In this document: piece by piece, positions 54,525 to 63,409 of the stretch
Position numbering within the stretch: the first letter of the stretch is position 1
Layout of the letters: each line of letters opens with the position of its first letter
DNA from: Thalassospira lohafexi
Lineage (GTDB): Bacteria > Pseudomonadota > Alphaproteobacteria > Rhodospirillales > Thalassospiraceae
Assembly (NCBI RefSeq): GCF_002844275.1
Contig: NZ_NXGX01000012.1
Coordinates: 1 to 64,000, forward strand
Direction of reading: 5' to 3'
DNA length: 64,000 nt
The notes under the pieces: generated by a model
Told to the model about the DNA's origin: nothing
What the model saw: the letters and a program-made list of their open reading frames with translations, nothing else
The model's database searches: none
Made by a program: the position numbers and the translations under genes

Positions 54525-55643
54525 TTAAACAAACAGCGTTAAAACCCCGGTATAGCCATAAAACCGGTCATTACAGACCTCGCCATTGCCGTAAAACCCG
54601 GTCAGCGGCAAATCACCCAACTCATCACGAATGATCATCATTTCGCGGCTTTCGGTGCCAAACAAATGCGGCCCACGGGCGACACAACTGCAATACAGCG
54701 CACCACGTGGTTTTCCCGGCAGGCGTTTTTGCACATCGTTCAGCATACGGCGCAGGTCTTCTTCGGCCGCCGCCCCGTCACGCCGGACAAAGCGAACTGC
54801 ATCACCCGCCTGCACATCACCGCTGATGGCGATCATGTGATTATGTGGATCAACACCGAGCAGATTGCGCACAACAAAGTCGCCGGTGTCCGAGCCCGGG
54901 ATCATCAGGGCGACGTGGTAACGGCCCGATGCGATGGAATTCTCGCTGCCGTCGGAATTGAGTTCTTCTTTAAGCACTTCAAGGGCGGGGCGATCATCAA
55001 GCGTGGAAACGATGCCTTCGCGTCCTTCGGTCACGCGATGCACTGGGCCGACAGGGGTGCAGGCCTGCGTGATGCCGACCTGAACGGCGGTTTTGGCATC
55101 AAACAAAACACCCGATAATCCGCCGTCCACCACACGATCAGCAATCTGTGGCGCGCCGCGTTCGCCCGATGCGATGCCACCCACCAAATAGGTCGAGCCA
55201 ACCCGCGCCAGTTCGCCAAGCGTGGATAATGACTGGGGTGCGCCCGGATCACCATGGACCAACCCAAAGATCGGTTGCAGGCGGTCGATGGCCTGTTGCA
55301 ATTCCGGCGCATCCACATCGGCATCGGTTTTCAGCGGTTCGAAAACATGAAAATCCTCACTGGCAAACGGGGCAATCAGCACCGATGCCGCCGGAACACC
55401 GAAATAGGCCCGACCCGATCCACAAACACCAATGCCCGCCGTCCCCGTCCAGTGTTCGATCGAAAGACGGGACCGCAGGAAGGTCAGGATGCTGCCCAGA
55501 TCATCGGAAAGCGCCTCGGTGACATACAAAAACGCCAAGGCCTGTTCTGGCAGGGGTGTTGACTGAAGTTGATCGGCCAGTTCGGAGGCCACTGCTGCCC
55601 AGTTTTCACCACTGGCATGTGCCGCGCAAAATTCCCCCGTCAT
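54525..55643 (-). CDS. FIST-domain signal/ligand-binding protein
   Basis: 372 residues with FIST N (about 30-200, with GTAGIGVCGSGRAYFG and STYLVGGIASGERG) and FIST C (about 210-370, with ALYCSCVARGPHLFG and LTGFYGNGEV) domains. These soluble sensory domains are thought to bind small ligands such as amino acids and often feed signal-transduction proteins. No kinase or cyclase gene is adjacent here. The start ATG is at 55643. Confidence 0.88.
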   Translation of the reverse strand: MTGEFCAAHASGENWAAVASELADQLQSTPLPEQALAFLYVTEALSDDLGSILTFLRSRLSIEHWTGTAGIGVCGSGRAYFGVPAASVLIAPFASEDFHVFEPLKTDADVDAPELQQAIDRLQPIFGLVHGDPGAPQSLSTLGELARVGSTYLVGGIASGERGAPQIADRVVDGGLSGVLFDAKTAVQVGITQACTPVGPVHRVTEGREGIVSTLDDRPALEVLKEELNSDGSENSIASGRYHVALMIPGSDTGDFVVRNLLGVDPHNHMIAISGDVQAGDAVRFVRRDGAAAEEDLRRMLNDVQKRLPGKPRGALYCSCVARGPHLFGTESREMMIIRDELGDLPLTGFYGNGEVCNDRFYGYTGVLTLFV

Positions 55644-55762
55644 GCATTCTCCCGATGTTCCATGTTGGACCCTTCTGGGGCCTTATTCATATCTAAGCAT
55701 TGCGATCAGGTGTTCTCAAGATACGCCGTCAAAAAACCCGCGTAAGCCTAGGTTACCTGAGC

Positions 55763-56464
55763 CTAGGTTATATGGCGTCGCAGCAGATCCATTGCCGCAT
55801 TAAGTTGCGTCATGCGTTGGTGCGATCCGTAATTGCTGTCGGGATGATGGATGGCAGCAAGCACGCGATATTTGGTGCGAATTTCGCGTAAATCCGGCCG
55901 TGCACTTGGCGCAAACCCCATGACATGCAGGGCCTCGTTGAAGGTGGTCACACCGCGATCAAGCGGATCAAACGCCAGATTATCAACAATCTGACGCAAA
56001 CGTTCGAGTTCTTCGCGCGATTGCAAAAGTTCGACCGGGGGTTCTGCCTGACGCTTTTTCAGTGCGCGGGCTTCGGCCAGTGCGGCACTTTCGGCCGCCA
56101 GGATATCGGATTTTTCAACCCGCATTTTGACATCGCCCGTGTCAAAATCCAGGGCCATTTTCAATGCCTTACGCACCATGATGATGGAAAACCCCGGCGG
56201 CAGGCGCAATTGCAGGCGCGGCTTTCTGCGCCACGGACGCCCTTCGGCCGGGCCGGATTTCAAAACGATGGTTTCGCGGTCCGACTTGGGCGGATCACCC
56301 GGATCCTCATACTCATCAATCGCCTTTTCCGGTACGATCAGCATCACGGAGCGCGCAAGATCGGCGGCATTCACCCCGCGCCGTTCGGCCAAGGCCTGCA
56401 CCGCATCACGGAAAACCGACGAACAGGGAATGGTATAGGATTGTTTGACGCCCGGTGTGGTCAC
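55763..56464 (-). CDS. J-domain (DnaJ-like) protein
   Basis: 233 residues. The C-terminal part (about 180-230) is a J domain: DLREIRTKYRVLAAIHHPDS with the essential HPD, then MTQLNAAMDLL. The rest is a basic and acidic mixed region without Gly/Phe or zinc-finger domains, so it is a J-domain co-chaperone with a specialised partner. GTG at 56464 has GGGGAA 8 bases upstream; a TTG at 56479 is in frame. Its stop lies in a short direct repeat (AGCCTAGGTTA at 55745-55755 and 55760-55770). Confidence 0.78.
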   Translation of the reverse strand: MTTPGVKQSYTIPCSSVFRDAVQALAERRGVNAADLARSVMLIVPEKAIDEYEDPGDPPKSDRETIVLKSGPAEGRPWRRKPRLQLRLPPGFSIIMVRKALKMALDFDTGDVKMRVEKSDILAAESAALAEARALKKRQAEPPVELLQSREELERLRQIVDNLAFDPLDRGVTTFNEALHVMGFAPSARPDLREIRTKYRVLAAIHHPDSNYGSHQRMTQLNAAMDLLRRHIT

Positions 56465-57391
56465 GAATATTCCCCACAAGCATTTGATTTATAATACTAT
56501 ATCAGTGTTTTGACGGCACGCGCCGGACAGTGAACGGATAAAGTCTATCGACGGATTCCGGGCTGGGCAACTGCATTTGCAGTCAAAATTTGAATCGCTT
56601 CCGATTCATCCACAGGCCCTATTCGGTCGTCAAACCGCGACTCGGGACTGCCTGATAGAACTCAAACGCCTGATATACCAAGGATATTAACGATTCCCGA
56701 CACGTTTGGTTTATTTGTCTGATGAAAAGATAGTCAACAAACTTATCCACAGGCCTTTGCAGTGGATAACTTGCCAGACCACTCTAAAGCGTTGAATCAT
56801 AAGAACTATTATTATGAATCATTACGTTTGATTTTGGCTCCTGCGCAGGGGCCAAATCGACCTTTTGAAGTAAAAATGGCGTTGTTGTTTCCATCTCGTC
56901 AACCTGAAAACTACATATGCAGTTACACCATCAAACATTCGGAACATAACCGAAAGTAAATGGAGTGTTAATTTTACACTCACCCCACTGTTCAGAGCGA
57001 TTTCAGGCGGATTTTTGATGCTTTTGCGGTTAAAATAAGCAACTTTGAATACGATATAACTATCTGATATATAATAGATTAATGGTGATTTTTGGTATTC
57101 TTACGCGATACACTGCCAAGACAGCGGCAATCATTTCGATAAGCGTACGAATTCTATCTACATATGCAGTTTTAATTGTTGACTCAGACAGATTTTAGTG
57201 GCTTTTTTCGCGCTTTTTTGTCAAAGAACCAAAACTGGAAGCTTCGCAACCGACTGTAATACATGCGATTTTTGGTCTTTCCGGCTTAACTGAAAACAGG
57301 CCACATCAGATCGATGCGGCCTGTTTGGCAAAATCATAAAACGTCTCGTCGTAGAGATGCCGTGGGCAAAACCGGGGAATGCCCGCCCCGG
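56465..57391. other. 0.9-kb AT-rich gene-free region with DnaA-box-like sites
   Basis: No believable gene in about 927 bases. It holds a perfect DnaA box TTATCCACA (56743-56751), an inverted near-box (56761-56769, forming TTATCCAC ... GTGGATAA) and a third near-box TCATCCACA (56606-56614). CTACATATGCAGTT occurs twice (56911-56924 and 57158-57171), TGCAGT recurs four times, and GATTTTTGGT occurs twice. The composition and boxes are origin- or regulatory-like; no further evidence is available. Confidence 0.5.
57294..57326 (-). terminator. probable terminator of tesA
   Basis: AAACAGGCC ... GGCCTGTTT, 9-bp perfect stem with a 15-base loop. On the minus strand it is followed by TTTTC. It lies 66 bases after the tesA stop. 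Confidence 0.55.
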
Positions 57392-58105
57392 TTAAGACCC
57401 CGAGGTGAGGATAGAAACAACATCTGGCAGGATACGCCCGACGATTTCATCGATACCCTGTGCATTGGGATGCATGCCATCATCCTGATTAAGGGCCGGG
57501 TCAGCCGCGACGCCATCAAGGAAAAATGGATATAAATCAACCTGATACTCGCTTGCGAGATCGGGATAGATGCTGTTGAATTCATCGCCATATTGCCTGC
57601 CCATATTGGGCGGTGCCATCATCCCGGCCAGCAAAACATCAATGTCCATTGCGCGCAACTTTTCGATGATCTGAGCCAGATTATCGCGGGTCTGGGCTGG
57701 TTCCATGCCGCGCAATGCATCATTGGCACCAAGTTCAAGCAACACCGCATCGGGTTTATCAACCAAGGCCCAGTCAAGCCGCGCCAAGCCTGCTGCTGTG
57801 GTATCGCCGGAAACGGAACTGTTGACGACATTGATTGAATGCCCGGCATCCTTCAAGGCGGCTTCAAGCTTGGGGGCGAAGCCGTTTTCTTGCGAAAGTC
57901 CATAGCCCGCCATCAAGCTATCGCCAAACAACACAAGGGTTTGCGGCTTGTTTTCACGAGCATTGGCATTGGCCGGTGCAGACAGGAAAATGGCCGCAAC
58001 CCCAAACAGGATTACACTGCTGCGCGAGACAAACCGCGCGGCACGCCATAGCGGATTTGCAGTGAACTTGATTACACCGCACCCTTGCCCGAAGCCAAAA
58101 TTCAT
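57392..58105 (-). CDS. tesA: SGNH/GDSL arylesterase/lysophospholipase (TesA-like)
   Basis: Periplasmic esterase/thioesterase, 237 residues. A long N-terminal signal (about 18-48, ending SAPANA) precedes the SGNH blocks: block I LVLFGDSLMAGYGLSQENG with the catalytic Ser, block II Gly in SSVSGDTTAAG, block III GANDALRGM with the Asn, and block V DGMHPNAQG with the Asp/His. All are intact. ATG at 58105 is used; an ATG at 58117 is in frame. It is divergent from ybbA-ybbP, the same arrangement as in enterobacteria. Confidence 0.92.
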   Translation of the reverse strand: MNFGFGQGCGVIKFTANPLWRAARFVSRSSVILFGVAAIFLSAPANANARENKPQTLVLFGDSLMAGYGLSQENGFAPKLEAALKDAGHSINVVNSSVSGDTTAAGLARLDWALVDKPDAVLLELGANDALRGMEPAQTRDNLAQIIEKLRAMDIDVLLAGMMAPPNMGRQYGDEFNSIYPDLASEYQVDLYPFFLDGVAADPALNQDDGMHPNAQGIDEIVGRILPDVVSILTSGS

Positions 58106-58274
58106 TACACATCCCATCTTATATGCCTGTTAATTTGTGAAACGGTTACCATACGGTTACCTGCGAACGGCGCATTTCAAACCTGATATGGTTGAACCGA
58201 AACCCTGCGTTTCCGTATGAGTATTTAGCCCGCATTCTTATTCTTGCAATGGATTAAGCCCGATAGGACCCCAG

Positions 58275-59021
58275 ATGAGTGTTACTGAAACTGCCTCGAT
58301 CCCGGATGAAAACACCGTCGCATCACAACAGGAACGTAGCAAAACCGTTGATGTGCAGAACCTCAAACTGCGTCTGGCTGGCCCGGCGGGCATTGTTGAA
58401 ATCCTGAAAGGGATCGACATTTCAATCGAGGCGGGCGAACGCGTCAGTCTGGTCGGGCCATCCGGATCGGGCAAAACGTCGCTTTTGATGGTGATTGCCG
58501 GGCTGGAACAAGCCCAAGAAGGGGTTGTGACGGTGTGTGGCAATGATTTGCGCACCCTTGATGAAGACGGGTTGGCGCTGTATCGCCGCCATCATGTTGG
58601 CATCGTGTTTCAGGACTTCCACCTGATCCCGACGATGAGCGCACTTGAAAACGTTGCACTTCCGATGGAATTCGCCGGGCGCAAGGATGCCTTTGAAAAG
58701 GCAGAACAGGAACTTAAAGCCGTCGGGCTGGGCCATCGGATTGGCCATTACCCCGGTCAGCTTTCGGGCGGCGAACAACAACGTGTTGCGCTGGCCCGCG
58801 CACTTGCCACCGATCCCGAGCTGTTGCTGGCTGATGAGCCGACCGGGAACCTTGATGGGGCGACCGGCGAAACGATTATTGAATTGCTGTTTGATCTGGC
58901 CAAGCGCAAAGGATCAACGCTGCTTTTGATTACCCATGATCCCAACTTGGCGGACCGGTGCGACCGCACCATCATGCTGCGCGATGGTGAAATCGTTACG
59001 CAGCAGGAAGAGCACTCATGA
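58275..59021 (+). CDS. ybbA: ABC transporter ATP-binding protein (YbbA type)
   Basis: 248-residue MacB/LolD-like ATPase: Walker A GPSGSGKTS, signature LSGGEQQRVALARAL, Walker B LLLADEPTGNLDG, H-loop THD. The N-terminal 30 residues are an extra polar stretch. It energises the FtsX-like permease encoded next, whose start overlaps its stop by 4 bases (ATGA). The pair probably handles a lipid or envelope substrate as a mechanotransmission-type ABC system. Confidence 0.93.
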   Translation: MSVTETASIPDENTVASQQERSKTVDVQNLKLRLAGPAGIVEILKGIDISIEAGERVSLVGPSGSGKTSLLMVIAGLEQAQEGVVTVCGNDLRTLDEDGLALYRRHHVGIVFQDFHLIPTMSALENVALPMEFAGRKDAFEKAEQELKAVGLGHRIGHYPGQLSGGEQQRVALARALATDPELLLADEPTGNLDGATGETIIELLFDLAKRKGSTLLLITHDPNLADRCDRTIMLRDGEIVTQQEEHS

Positions 59022-61585
59022 GCCGCACGACAAACGCATCGGATGGTCGCAAGGGTGCTGACCGCCTGTGGTCCATCGCGTGGCAAGTCTGTCGCCGGGA
59101 ATTGCGCGGCGGCTTGTCCGGCTTTTGGATTTTCCTGGCCTGTCTTGCATTGGGTGTCGGCGCGATTGCGGCCGTGGGAAACGTTTCGGAATCCGTTCTA
59201 TCGGCACTTGAGCGTGACGGGCGGAAGCTTTTGGGTGGCGATGTTGAGTTACGCCTGACCCACACGGATGCCACACCCCAACAGCTTGAATGGCTTAGCG
59301 ATAATACCGAACGGGTCGGGCAACTTGCGACCATGCGGACCACTGCCTATGGCCCCGATCAACGCCGTTTGGTTGAGCTTAAAGCCGTTGATGATGCCTA
59401 TCCGCTGTTTGGCGAGATGGAACTGGCAGATGACATTCCCTTTGCCGGAAGTCTTGATCAAAAAGACGGTATTTGGGGGGCTGTGACCGAGGCCGGATTG
59501 CTGGAACGCCTTAAGATCAAGGTTGGCGATACGGTGAAACTCGGTGATATCGACGTGCAAATTCGCGGCGTCATCACCACCGAACCCGACAAGGCGGTTG
59601 GCTTTTTCAACTTTGGGCCACGTTTAATGGTGTCCAAGGATGCCCTGATGCAGACTGGGCTGGTACAACCCGGAAGCCTGATCCGCTATTATTACGCTTT
59701 GGATTTGAATAACAATGAAACGCCCACCGCGTTTCGTGAACGGCTTGATGAACAGTTTGAAGATGCCGGGTGGCGTGTGCGCGATACCGCCAACGCCAAT
59801 CCGGGACTGCGCCGCTTTATCGAACGGTTGACCCTGTTTCTGACCCTTGTTGGATTGTCCGCCCTTCTGGTTGGCGGCATTGGGGTGGCCAATGCGGTGC
59901 GCAGCCATATCGAAAGCAAAACATCCGTGATCGCCACCCTGAAATCGGTGGGTGCATCGCATGGGCTGGTGTTGCGGATTTACTTCCTGCAGATCCTTGT
60001 GCTGGCGATCATTGGCATTGCGATTGGTCTTTTGATCGGGGCAGTGACCCCGGCGATTGTCGCCCCGCTTCTGGCCGGGCGGTTGCCGATTGACGTCACA
60101 TTGGGCCCGGCCTTGCCGTCGCTGCTTATTGCGACCAGCTTTGGCATTTTGACCACATTGGTCTTTGCCCTGCCGTCGTTATTACGGGCGCGTGAAATTC
60201 CCGCCGCACGTTTGTTCCGGGCCAGTGCCGGATTGCTGGGTGGCAGCCCGGTGCGCAAACGCGACTTGCCCTATATCGGCGCGCCACTTGTGCTGTTGCT
60301 GATTTTGACCGTAATGACCGCGACCGATAAGACCATCGCCCTTGGCTTTATCGGCGGGTCGGCAGCAGCGATTGTGATTTTCACTTACGCCGGGCGGGCA
60401 ATTGTATCCTTATCGAAACGGTTCACCACCGGACGCAATGCCTTTTCAAGGCTTGCCCTGACCAACCTGCATCGACCAGGCGCTAGCACAGTTCCGGTCG
60501 CCCTGTCGCTTGGACTTGGGCTGACGCTTCTGGTGACCATTTCGGGGATCGAGGGCAACCTTGATAACGAGATTAATGAAAACCTGCCGGAATCTGCCCC
60601 GGCGTTTTTCTTCCTTGATATTCAACCTGACCAGATCGACGCGTTCCGCACCCAGCTTCTGGCAAAGGATAATGTTTCGGATGTCGAACAAACACCGATG
60701 TTGCGCGGGCGTGTGACGGCGGTTGATGGCGTTAAATCCGAAGATGTCGGACCGGGCGATGATCGCTGGTTCCTGCGCGGTGATCGTGGGTTGACCTTTG
60801 CCGCCGTACCGCCGCCCGAAACCAAACTGGTACGCGGCGATTGGTGGCCGTCAGATTATAATGATGCCTCCAAACCGCTGGTATCGATCAGTGCGGACAT
60901 CGGCAATGCCTTTGACCTTCAGCCCGGCGACACATTGACCATTAATATCCTCGGGCGTGACATCACCGCCGAGATCGCCAATTGGCGCGAAATAGAATGG
61001 CAAAGCCTGCGGATGAATTTCGCCATGGTGTTTTCACCGGGCCTGATCGACAAGGCCCCCTATAGCCTGATTGCCACCGCCCATATGCCGCGCGAGATGG
61101 AAGAACCGGTCGATCGCATGATCGGGATCGACTTCCCGAATGTATCGGCCATCCGGGTGCGCGAGGCCCTTGAAGCCGCCAACGCCATTCTGGCCGGGAT
61201 TGGTACTGCGCTTAATGCGACGAGCATGATCGCGATTGTTGCCGGTGTGCTGGTGCTGGCCGGGGCGGTTGCCGCAGGTCGGCGCAAACGCATCTATGAT
61301 GCCGTGGTGCTTAAAACGCTGGGCGCGACACGGGCCAACATCCTTTATGCCTATGCGCTGGAATACGGCATTCTTGGGCTGGCGACCGGGGTTCTGGCCG
61401 CACTGGTCGGGTCCATCGCCGCATGGTCGGTGCTTGTGCTGGTGATGGGGGCGTCCTGGACGCTTCTACCCGCGACGATACTGGGTCCGATTGCCATCGG
61501 GCTGTTTGCCACCCTGTCAGCCGGTTTTGTCGGCACGTGGCAGGCATTGCGCAGCCCAGCGGCACCGTTGCTGCGTAACGAGTAA
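59018..61585 (+). CDS. FtsX-family ABC permease (YbbP type)
   Basis: 855 residues, the large double FtsX permease partnered with YbbA. One N-terminal membrane segment (SGFWIFLACLALGVGAIAA) is followed by a periplasmic domain (about 50-250), a first FtsX core (about 270-460) with an ATLKSVGASHGLVLRIYF coupling loop, a second periplasmic domain (about 500-720) and a second FtsX core (about 730-850) with VLKTLGATRANILYAYALEY. It overlaps ybbA. The substrate is not established in the family; a link to envelope lipids is suggested by tesA. Confidence 0.93.
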   Translation: MSRTTNASDGRKGADRLWSIAWQVCRRELRGGLSGFWIFLACLALGVGAIAAVGNVSESVLSALERDGRKLLGGDVELRLTHTDATPQQLEWLSDNTERVGQLATMRTTAYGPDQRRLVELKAVDDAYPLFGEMELADDIPFAGSLDQKDGIWGAVTEAGLLERLKIKVGDTVKLGDIDVQIRGVITTEPDKAVGFFNFGPRLMVSKDALMQTGLVQPGSLIRYYYALDLNNNETPTAFRERLDEQFEDAGWRVRDTANANPGLRRFIERLTLFLTLVGLSALLVGGIGVANAVRSHIESKTSVIATLKSVGASHGLVLRIYFLQILVLAIIGIAIGLLIGAVTPAIVAPLLAGRLPIDVTLGPALPSLLIATSFGILTTLVFALPSLLRAREIPAARLFRASAGLLGGSPVRKRDLPYIGAPLVLLLILTVMTATDKTIALGFIGGSAAAIVIFTYAGRAIVSLSKRFTTGRNAFSRLALTNLHRPGASTVPVALSLGLGLTLLVTISGIEGNLDNEINENLPESAPAFFFLDIQPDQIDAFRTQLLAKDNVSDVEQTPMLRGRVTAVDGVKSEDVGPGDDRWFLRGDRGLTFAAVPPPETKLVRGDWWPSDYNDASKPLVSISADIGNAFDLQPGDTLTINILGRDITAEIANWREIEWQSLRMNFAMVFSPGLIDKAPYSLIATAHMPREMEEPVDRMIGIDFPNVSAIRVREALEAANAILAGIGTALNATSMIAIVAGVLVLAGAVAAGRRKRIYDAVVLKTLGATRANILYAYALEYGILGLATGVLAALVGSIAAWSVLVLVMGASWTLLPATILGPIAIGLFATLSAGFVGTWQALRSPAAPLLRNE

Positions 61586-61618
61586 CACAGCACGCACAGC
61601 AAACCTTCCAACCACATA

Positions 61619-61654
61619 AAAAGGGGCCGGTCACATCACTGACCGGCCCCTTTT
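61619..61654. terminator. intrinsic terminator between ybbP and acyl-CoA synthetase
   Basis: AAAAGGGGCCGGTC ... GACCGGCCCCTTTT, a perfect 14-bp stem with an 8-base loop and T/A ends on both strands, between convergent genes. Confidence 0.9.
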
Positions 61655-61672
61655 GGTTTAGGACAATGCGCG

Positions 61673-63289
61673 TTACGCCAAATCGCGCAGGGCCCGACGT
61701 ACAACCTTACCGGTTGTGGTCATCGGCAGTTCATCAAGAAAGGCAATCTCGCGCGGGTATTCGTGGGCGGCCAGCCGGGTTTTAACAAACTGCTTGATGT
61801 CGTCTTCAAGCTCGGCACTTTGGGCAAAGCCATCGGCAAGAATGACAAAGGCCTTTACGATTTGCCCGCGCTGGGGATCGGGTTTGCCAATCACACCGGC
61901 CATGCGCACCGCCGGATGGGCAATCAGGCAATCTTCGATCTCGCCCGGGCCAATGCGATAGCCCGCTGAACTAATGACGTCATCGTCGCGCCCGACAAAG
62001 CGGATATAGCCGTCTTCATCGACACAGCCCATATCGCCGGTCAGCAACCATTCACCGATGTATTTTTCCTGTGTGGCGTCCGGGTTGCGCCAATATTCCA
62101 GAAACATCACCGGATCGGGCGCACGCACAGCAATCCGGCCCATCTCACCCGCCCCCAGCACATTGCCATCCAGATCAATCACCGCAACATCATGCCCCGG
62201 CACCGGACGGCCCATGACACCGGGCTTGGGATCCATGATCGACTGGCAGGAACTGACCACCATGTTGCATTCGGTCTGACCATAAAACTCGTTGATCGTG
62301 ACACCGAAAACCCGATGCCCCCAATCAAGAAGTTCTGACCCAAGTGTTTCACCACCACTTGCGATAGAGCGTAAATTACAGTTGAATTTTTGCGCCACAT
62401 CATCACCCGCCGCCCGCATCATCTTTAACGCGGTTGGTGGCAGGAAGGTATTGCGCACGCCGAACTGCGCAATCAATTCAAAGGCAGCCTCCGGGGTGAA
62501 TTTTTCAAACCGGTGGGCGACGACTGGCACCCCGTGATGCCACGATGGCAAAAGCACATCAAGCAACCCACCGATCCATGCCCAGTCGGCGGGCGTCCAC
62601 ATGACGTCATTGTCCTTGGGAAAGAAATCATGTGACATTTCGACACCGGGCAAATGGCCCAGCAATACCCGGTGCGCATGAAGGGCCCCTTTGGGCTGGC
62701 CGGTGGTTCCTGATGTATAAATGATCAGGGCTGGTTCATCGGCACGGGTTTTAACCGGTTCGAACTGATCACTGGCCTCCGCCGACAGGGCCTTGAAATC
62801 AAAACAGTTATCTGGCGCACCATCAATCACATAGACATATTCCAAGGCGGGCAAAAGATCGCGAATTTCCGCAATTTTTGCAGCCCCTTCGCGGTCGGTG
62901 ACAAGTGCCTTGGCCGCACAGTTGCCCAACCGGTATTCCAGCGCATCAACACCAAAAAGGGTAAACAGCGGCACAGCAATACCACCCATTTTATAGGTCG
63001 CAACATGGGCAATAGCAGTTTCGGGACTTTGCGGTAGTAAAATCCCGACCCGGTCACCCCGGCGAATACCATGGCGGCGCATGACATTGGCAAAGCGGTT
63101 TGAAAGTCGTTTGATCTGGGCAAAACTGTAATCACGGCGGGACCCGTCCCGCCTGCGATACATCAGTGCCAGCCGATCCGGATCGTCGGCCCATTTGTCA
63201 CAGACATCGACACCAATATTGAAATAAGTCGGCACATCCCAGACGAACTCCGAGCGCACCGTCGCGTAATCATCACGACAGACCAGCAT
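61673..63289 (-). CDS. acyl-CoA synthetase, AMP-binding family
   Basis: Activates a carboxylic acid to acyl-CoA through an acyl-AMP. The 538 residues show the P-loop IIYTSGTTGQPKGALHAH, the adenine site FYGQTE, TGDMG, the hinge GRDDDVISSAGYRIGPGEIE, and the C-terminal catalytic Lys in TTTGKVVRR. The N-terminal YFNIGVDVCDKWADDPDRLA resembles medium-chain/acetyl-type synthetases (AcsM-like). A very strong GGGAGGAAAC site precedes the ATG. It is monocistronic as far as seen. The chain length preference is unknown. Confidence 0.92.
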   Translation of the reverse strand: MLVCRDDYATVRSEFVWDVPTYFNIGVDVCDKWADDPDRLALMYRRRDGSRRDYSFAQIKRLSNRFANVMRRHGIRRGDRVGILLPQSPETAIAHVATYKMGGIAVPLFTLFGVDALEYRLGNCAAKALVTDREGAAKIAEIRDLLPALEYVYVIDGAPDNCFDFKALSAEASDQFEPVKTRADEPALIIYTSGTTGQPKGALHAHRVLLGHLPGVEMSHDFFPKDNDVMWTPADWAWIGGLLDVLLPSWHHGVPVVAHRFEKFTPEAAFELIAQFGVRNTFLPPTALKMMRAAGDDVAQKFNCNLRSIASGGETLGSELLDWGHRVFGVTINEFYGQTECNMVVSSCQSIMDPKPGVMGRPVPGHDVAVIDLDGNVLGAGEMGRIAVRAPDPVMFLEYWRNPDATQEKYIGEWLLTGDMGCVDEDGYIRFVGRDDDVISSAGYRIGPGEIEDCLIAHPAVRMAGVIGKPDPQRGQIVKAFVILADGFAQSAELEDDIKQFVKTRLAAHEYPREIAFLDELPMTTTGKVVRRALRDLA

Positions 63290-63409
63290 GTTTCCTCCCT
63301 GTATCTGCCACTGTTATTTGTTTTTTGGCTGCGGCAGATTTTCGCAGCATGCTAGTGCCAATCAGAGAAAATTGGAAGGTCTGTCTGAGCAACGGTCAGC
63401 TCAGCACCC

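Noticed and set aside
56465-57391. Firm call of the chromosomal origin oriC
   Set aside because: DnaA-box-like sites and AT-richness are suggestive, but no dnaA, hemE or other origin marker gene is adjacent and skew cannot be computed here.
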